Assembly: GCA_025464045.1 (NCBI GenBank)
Contig: JAODBQ010000021.1
Span: forward strand, 1 to 9,088
Direction: 5' to 3'
Length of the DNA stretch: 9,088 bases
From: Ilumatobacteraceae bacterium
GTDB taxonomy: Bacteria > Actinomycetota > Acidimicrobiia > Acidimicrobiales > Ilumatobacteraceae
Below are positions 6,501 to 9,088 of this stretch, in pieces. Position 1 is the first letter of the stretch. Each line of letters opens with the position of its first letter. A program made the position numbers and the translations under genes. The notes below the pieces were generated by a model. The model saw only the letters and a list, made by a program, of their open reading frames with translations, did not search any database and was not told the origin of the DNA.

Positions 6501-6506
6501 ATCGGC

Positions 6507-6959
6507 GTGCTCGTCGTGTGGATCGCAGTGGCAGCCCTGCTGCTCGCGGTCGAGATGCACCACCTCGCCTTCTTCGCGATGTTCGGCGCGGCCGGCGCGG
6601 CGGCGGCCGCCGTCGTGACGACCGTCGCGCCCGACGCGATCGGGGTCCAGATCGCCACTGCTGCTGCCGTCACCGTCGTCGGTGTCGTGGCGGTGCGGCC
6701 GTACGTCAGCAAGGCCTTCGCCCGACACGGCGATGGCATCGTGGTCCACGGAGTGCACGGCGGCCTCGTCGGCGCGCGCGGGACGACGATCGACGAGGTG
6801 CCGTTCCACGAGCGTGGACACGTCCGGTTGCTCGGCGAGACGTGGCTCGCCATCGCCGCCGACGAGAAGCCGATCGCCGCAGCGACCACCGTCGTCGTGG
6901 TCTCGGTCAGCGGAACCACGCTGACCGTCAAGTCAGTCCCAGAGAGGGAACTCCAATGA
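6507..6959 (+). CDS. NfeD-like membrane protein (short form)
   Basis: This 150-residue protein has the layout of short NfeD proteins. Hydrophobic helices occupy roughly residues 2-15, 20-40 and 45-65, followed by a soluble OB-fold-like domain (about 84-147) starting GGLVGARGTT and including GHVRLLGETWLAIAADEKPI. NfeD proteins work with SPFH proteins such as stomatin, slipin and flotillin types, and are thought to help organise membrane microdomains. Short NfeDs lack the ClpP-like serine protease domain of the long form, and none is seen here. The GTG start at 6507 is set by a strong ribosome site. The stop overlaps the start of the SPFH gene by 4 bp (ATGA), so the pair is almost certainly co-translated. 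The helix boundaries are read from hydrophobicity by eye. Confidence 0.85.
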   Translation: MLVVWIAVAALLLAVEMHHLAFFAMFGAAGAAAAAVVTTVAPDAIGVQIATAAAVTVVGVVAVRPYVSKAFARHGDGIVVHGVHGGLVGARGTTIDEVPFHERGHVRLLGETWLAIAADEKPIAAATTVVVVSVSGTTLTVKSVPERELQ

Positions 6960-7888
6960 TTGCAATCGGTCCCGTCGGCATCGGTGGGCTCGTCGTCGCC
7001 GTCATCGTCGTCCTGGTCGTGTTGATGATGCTCAAGAACATGATCAACATCGTCCAGCAGGGCGAGGTCGGCGTGGTCAAGCGCCTCGGCGAGTACCAGA
7101 AGACGCACGAGCCTGGCCTTGTCATCATCGCCCCGTTCATCGACGGCCTGCAACGGGTCGACATGCGCGAGATCCCTCGCACCGGCGATCGTCAGGAGGT
7201 GATCACCTGGGACAACGTGGTGGTCACTGTCAACGCCACGATCTTCACCCAGATCGTCGACGCCAAGCAGGCGTTGTTCAGCATCGCCCAGTTCGACGTG
7301 GCCATCGACGCACTCGCCCGCACCGCGCTGCGCTCGGTCATCGGCACGCTCTCGCTCGACGAGGCGTTGTCGGAGCGGGAGCGGATCAACGTCGACGTGC
7401 AGGCGATGATGGAGGCCGTCACCGACAAGTGGGGCATCAGGATCAGTCGCATCGAGATCGTCGAGATCGCGCCGCCGCCGCAGATCCTCCAAGCGCTGGC
7501 ACTGCAGAAGACGGCCGACCAGGAGAAGCGGGCGAAGATCCTCCTGTCCGAGGGCTGCCAGCAGGCCGCGATCAACATCGCCGACGGCGCCGCGAAGGCG
7601 GCGATCCGCGCCGCGCAGGGCGAGCGCGAGGCCGCGATCCTGCGCGCCGAGGGCAACCGTCAGGCCTCGATCCTCGAGGCCGAGGGCCGGGCCCAGGCGA
7701 TCGCCAGCATCTACGGCGCGATCCAGACTGCGGCGCCGACGCCGTCGACGATCGCGATCCTGCAGCTCGACACGCTGTCGAAGTTCGCCGACAGCGACAA
7801 CGCCAAGATCGTCGTCCCCTACGAGAGCGCCGGCCTGCTCGGTGCCGCGCAGACGCTGAAGACGATGCTCGGCGGCGCCTCGACCTGA
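6956..7888 (+). CDS. SPFH/band 7 protein, paraslipin (QmcA-like) type
   Basis: This 310-residue protein has an N-terminal membrane helix (about 8-26), then a band 7/SPFH domain (about 32-185) with VQQGEVGVVKRLGEYQKTHE, PGLVIIAPFID and RIEIVEIAPPPQI. A long Ala/Glu/Arg-rich coiled coil follows (about 185-250), with repeats of the AAILRAEGNRQASILEAEG kind, and a short C-terminus with KIVVPYESAGLLGA. The APPPQI motif and the C-terminus resemble E. coli QmcA and other paraslipins more than flotillin. Such proteins form large membrane-bound oligomers linked to membrane-protein quality control and microdomain organisation. GAGGGA at 6944-6949 lies 6 nt before the ATG at 6956, and the ATGA overlap couples it to the NfeD gene, the usual partner. 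Nothing follows in the operon; the next gene is convergent. Confidence 0.92.
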   Translation: MIAIGPVGIGGLVVAVIVVLVVLMMLKNMINIVQQGEVGVVKRLGEYQKTHEPGLVIIAPFIDGLQRVDMREIPRTGDRQEVITWDNVVVTVNATIFTQIVDAKQALFSIAQFDVAIDALARTALRSVIGTLSLDEALSERERINVDVQAMMEAVTDKWGIRISRIEIVEIAPPPQILQALALQKTADQEKRAKILLSEGCQQAAINIADGAAKAAIRAAQGEREAAILRAEGNRQASILEAEGRAQAIASIYGAIQTAAPTPSTIAILQLDTLSKFADSDNAKIVVPYESAGLLGAAQTLKTMLGGAST

Positions 7889-7922
7889 CCCGCGACGACG
7901 CGGCTGACGCGCTCGACCGAGC

Positions 7923-7948
7923 GGGCGGGGCCGGGCGGGGCGGGCGGG
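7923..7948 (+). other. Cluster of six G-tracts, G-quadruplex candidate, between convergent genes
   Basis: Six runs of three or four G lie at 7923-7925, 7927-7930, 7933-7935, 7937-7940, 7942-7944 and 7946-7948, separated by only one or two C residues. This exceeds the four-tract minimum for a quadruplex. It sits about 34 bp after the paraslipin stop and ends one base before the stop codon of the opposing aminotransferase gene, so only the paraslipin-sense RNA would carry the G-rich strand. A 5-bp hairpin (CGCTC/GAGCG, 7910-7923) precedes it. No T-run exists on either strand, so this may be the transcription boundary. Confidence 0.6.
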
Positions 7949-7949
7949 A

Positions 7950-9088
7950 TCAGGATTCGGCGAGCTCGGCGAGGCGGCGGATGCCCTCGACCAGGTCGTC
8001 GTCGCCGAGCGCGAAGGAGAACCGGCCGTAGCCGGACGTGCCGAACGCCTCGCCGGGCACGAACGCCACCTTGATCTCGCCGAGCACGAGATCGGCGAGC
8101 TCGAGCGTGGTGTGGGCGACCTTGCCGTGCAGCTCGCGGCCGAGGAGCGACGTGAGGTTCGGGTAGCAGTAGAACGCCCCCTGGGGCTCGAGGCACGTGA
8201 CACCCGAGATCTCGCTGAGCATCTTGTGCATCGTGCGGCCGCGGCGCTCGAACGCCTCGCGCATCATCGCCACAGCGGAGAGATCGCCGCTCACCGCCGC
8301 GAGCGCGGCCGCCTGGGCGACGTTCGCGACGTTCGAGGTCGAGTGCGACTGGAAGTTCGTCGCCGCCTTGACCACGTCGTTCGGACCGATCAGCCAGCCG
8401 ACGCGCCACCCGGTCATCGCGTACGTCTTGGCGACGCCGTTGACGATGATGCACTGGTCGGCGATGTCGGGCACGAGCGTCGGCATCGACACGAACTCGT
8501 GCGGACCGTACGTGAGGTGCTCGTAGATCTCGTCGGTGACCACCCAGATGCCGTGCTCGAGCGCCCAGCGGGCGATGGCCTCGATCTCGTCCTTCGGGTA
8601 GACCGCACCCGACGGGTTGTCCGGGCTGACGAACAGCAGCGCCTTGGTGCGCGAGGTGCGGGCCTCCTCGAGCTGATCGACGGTGACCCGGAACCCCGTC
8701 TCCTCGTCGGTGTCGATGACCTTCGGGATGCCGCCGGCGAGCACGATCGCCTCGGGGTAGGTGGTCCAGTACGGGGCCGGGCAGAGCACCTCGTCGCCCG
8801 GATCGCACAGCGCCGCGAACGCGCTGAACACGGCGTGCTTGCCACCGTTGGTGACCAGCACCTGGCTGGCGTTGCAGTCGAACCCGGAGTCGCGCTTGGT
8901 CTTCGCGGCGATCGCCTCGCGCAGCTCGGGCAGGCCGGCGGCCGGTGTGTAGCGATGCATGGCCGGGTTCGAGCAGGCCCGGATCGCGGCCTCGACGATG
9001 TGCTGCGGCGTCGGGAAGTCGGGCTCGCCGGCACCGAAGCCGATGACGTTCTCGCCCTGCGCCTTGAGCGCCTTCGCCTTGGCGTCCA
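7950..9088 (-). CDS. Class I PLP-dependent aminotransferase, aspartate/aromatic type (5' end outside window)
   Basis: The reading frame is open from the window edge to the TGA at 7950-7952, giving 378 complete codons; the first roughly 20 residues of the protein are missing. The ATG at 8960 is internal, because FGAGEPDFPTP and HIVEAAIRA, conserved near the N-terminus, lie upstream of it. Enzymes of this fold type I family transfer amino groups between amino acids and 2-oxo acids using pyridoxal phosphate. Visible motifs are YTPAAGLPELREAI, TNGGKHAVFSAF, SPDNPSGAVY, VTDEIYEHLTYG and the PLP-lysine segment NGVAKTYAMTGWRVGW; the Lys codon is at 8427-8429. The Arg of YGRFSFALG near the C-terminus should bind the substrate carboxylate. 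The closest match by motif is the AspC-like subgroup of actinobacteria and Thermus, but exact amino acid preference (Asp, aromatic or other) cannot be read from sequence. It is convergent with the paraslipin gene. Confidence 0.93.
   Translation of the reverse strand, partial: DAKAKALKAQGENVIGFGAGEPDFPTPQHIVEAAIRACSNPAMHRYTPAAGLPELREAIAAKTKRDSGFDCNASQVLVTNGGKHAVFSAFAALCDPGDEVLCPAPYWTTYPEAIVLAGGIPKVIDTDEETGFRVTVDQLEEARTSRTKALLFVSPDNPSGAVYPKDEIEAIARWALEHGIWVVTDEIYEHLTYGPHEFVSMPTLVPDIADQCIIVNGVAKTYAMTGWRVGWLIGPNDVVKAATNFQSHSTSNVANVAQAAALAAVSGDLSAVAMMREAFERRGRTMHKMLSEISGVTCLEPQGAFYCYPNLTSLLGRELHGKVAHTTLELADLVLGEIKVAFVPGEAFGTSGYGRFSFALGDDDLVEGIRRLAELAES

Noticed and set aside
6654..6660. GCCACTG, similar to the B12-box of cobalamin riboswitches
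   Set aside because: It lies inside the NfeD coding region, downstream of the cob genes, without the other riboswitch core elements; a chance match.
6095..8203. A 702-codon minus-strand frame across cobT, NfeD, the paraslipin and part of the aminotransferase
   Set aside because: It covers four well-supported genes, has low-complexity composition and no recognisable domain; a shadow frame.
1..9088. A mobile element, defence island or biosynthetic cluster
   Set aside because: I found no transposase, integrase, terminal repeats, CRISPR repeats or assembly-line enzymes; base composition looks uniform across the window.

Overview
The window is about 9.1 kb of very GC-rich DNA with GTG/TTG starts alongside ATG and tightly overlapping genes. 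A mycothiol-type DinB/maleylpyruvate isomerase family protein and a class E-like sortase point to a high-GC actinobacterium. The sortase's C-terminal layout (Thr/Ala-rich stalk plus two membrane helices) makes me favour an Acidimicrobiia-like lineage, such as an Ilumatobacter relative; that placement is inference. I see no mobile element, CRISPR array, tRNA or rRNA.

Layout. (1) 1-603 (+): the 3' part of a sortase gene, carrying the catalytic Cys and Arg, a low-complexity stalk and a C-terminal membrane hairpin. (2) 707-1429 (+): a PhyH-like Fe(II)/2-oxoglutarate oxygenase whose usual HxD iron motif reads HGG. (3) 1499-2146 (-): a DinB/maleylpyruvate isomerase family protein, convergent with the oxygenase. 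(4) 2191-6344 (+): a four-gene block, gnd-zwf-cobU-cobT, with 4-bp start/stop overlaps at gnd/zwf and cobU/cobT. It links the oxidative pentose phosphate branch to assembly of the cobalamin nucleotide loop. (5) 6345-6506: a 162-bp gap with a direct repeat, a strong GC hairpin and two Shine-Dalgarno-like motifs. (6) 6507-7888 (+): an NfeD-like membrane protein coupled by an ATGA overlap to a paraslipin-type SPFH protein. (7) 7889-7949: a convergent gap dominated by six clustered G-tracts. (8) 7950-9088 (-): a class I aminotransferase, truncated at its 5' end by the window edge.

How the genes fit together. Gnd and Zwf are the two dehydrogenases of the oxidative pentose phosphate pathway; the lactonase is not here. 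CobU and CobT activate the two halves joined in late cobalamin synthesis; the joining enzyme CobS is not here. NfeD and the paraslipin form a known membrane-microdomain pair. The remaining genes are independent single units. Nearly everything is recognisable core metabolism or envelope biology, and I found no convincing wholly new system. The points most worth a second look are the HGG oxygenase, the G-tract cluster, the gnd-zwf-cobU-cobT linkage and the sortase's C-terminal architecture.
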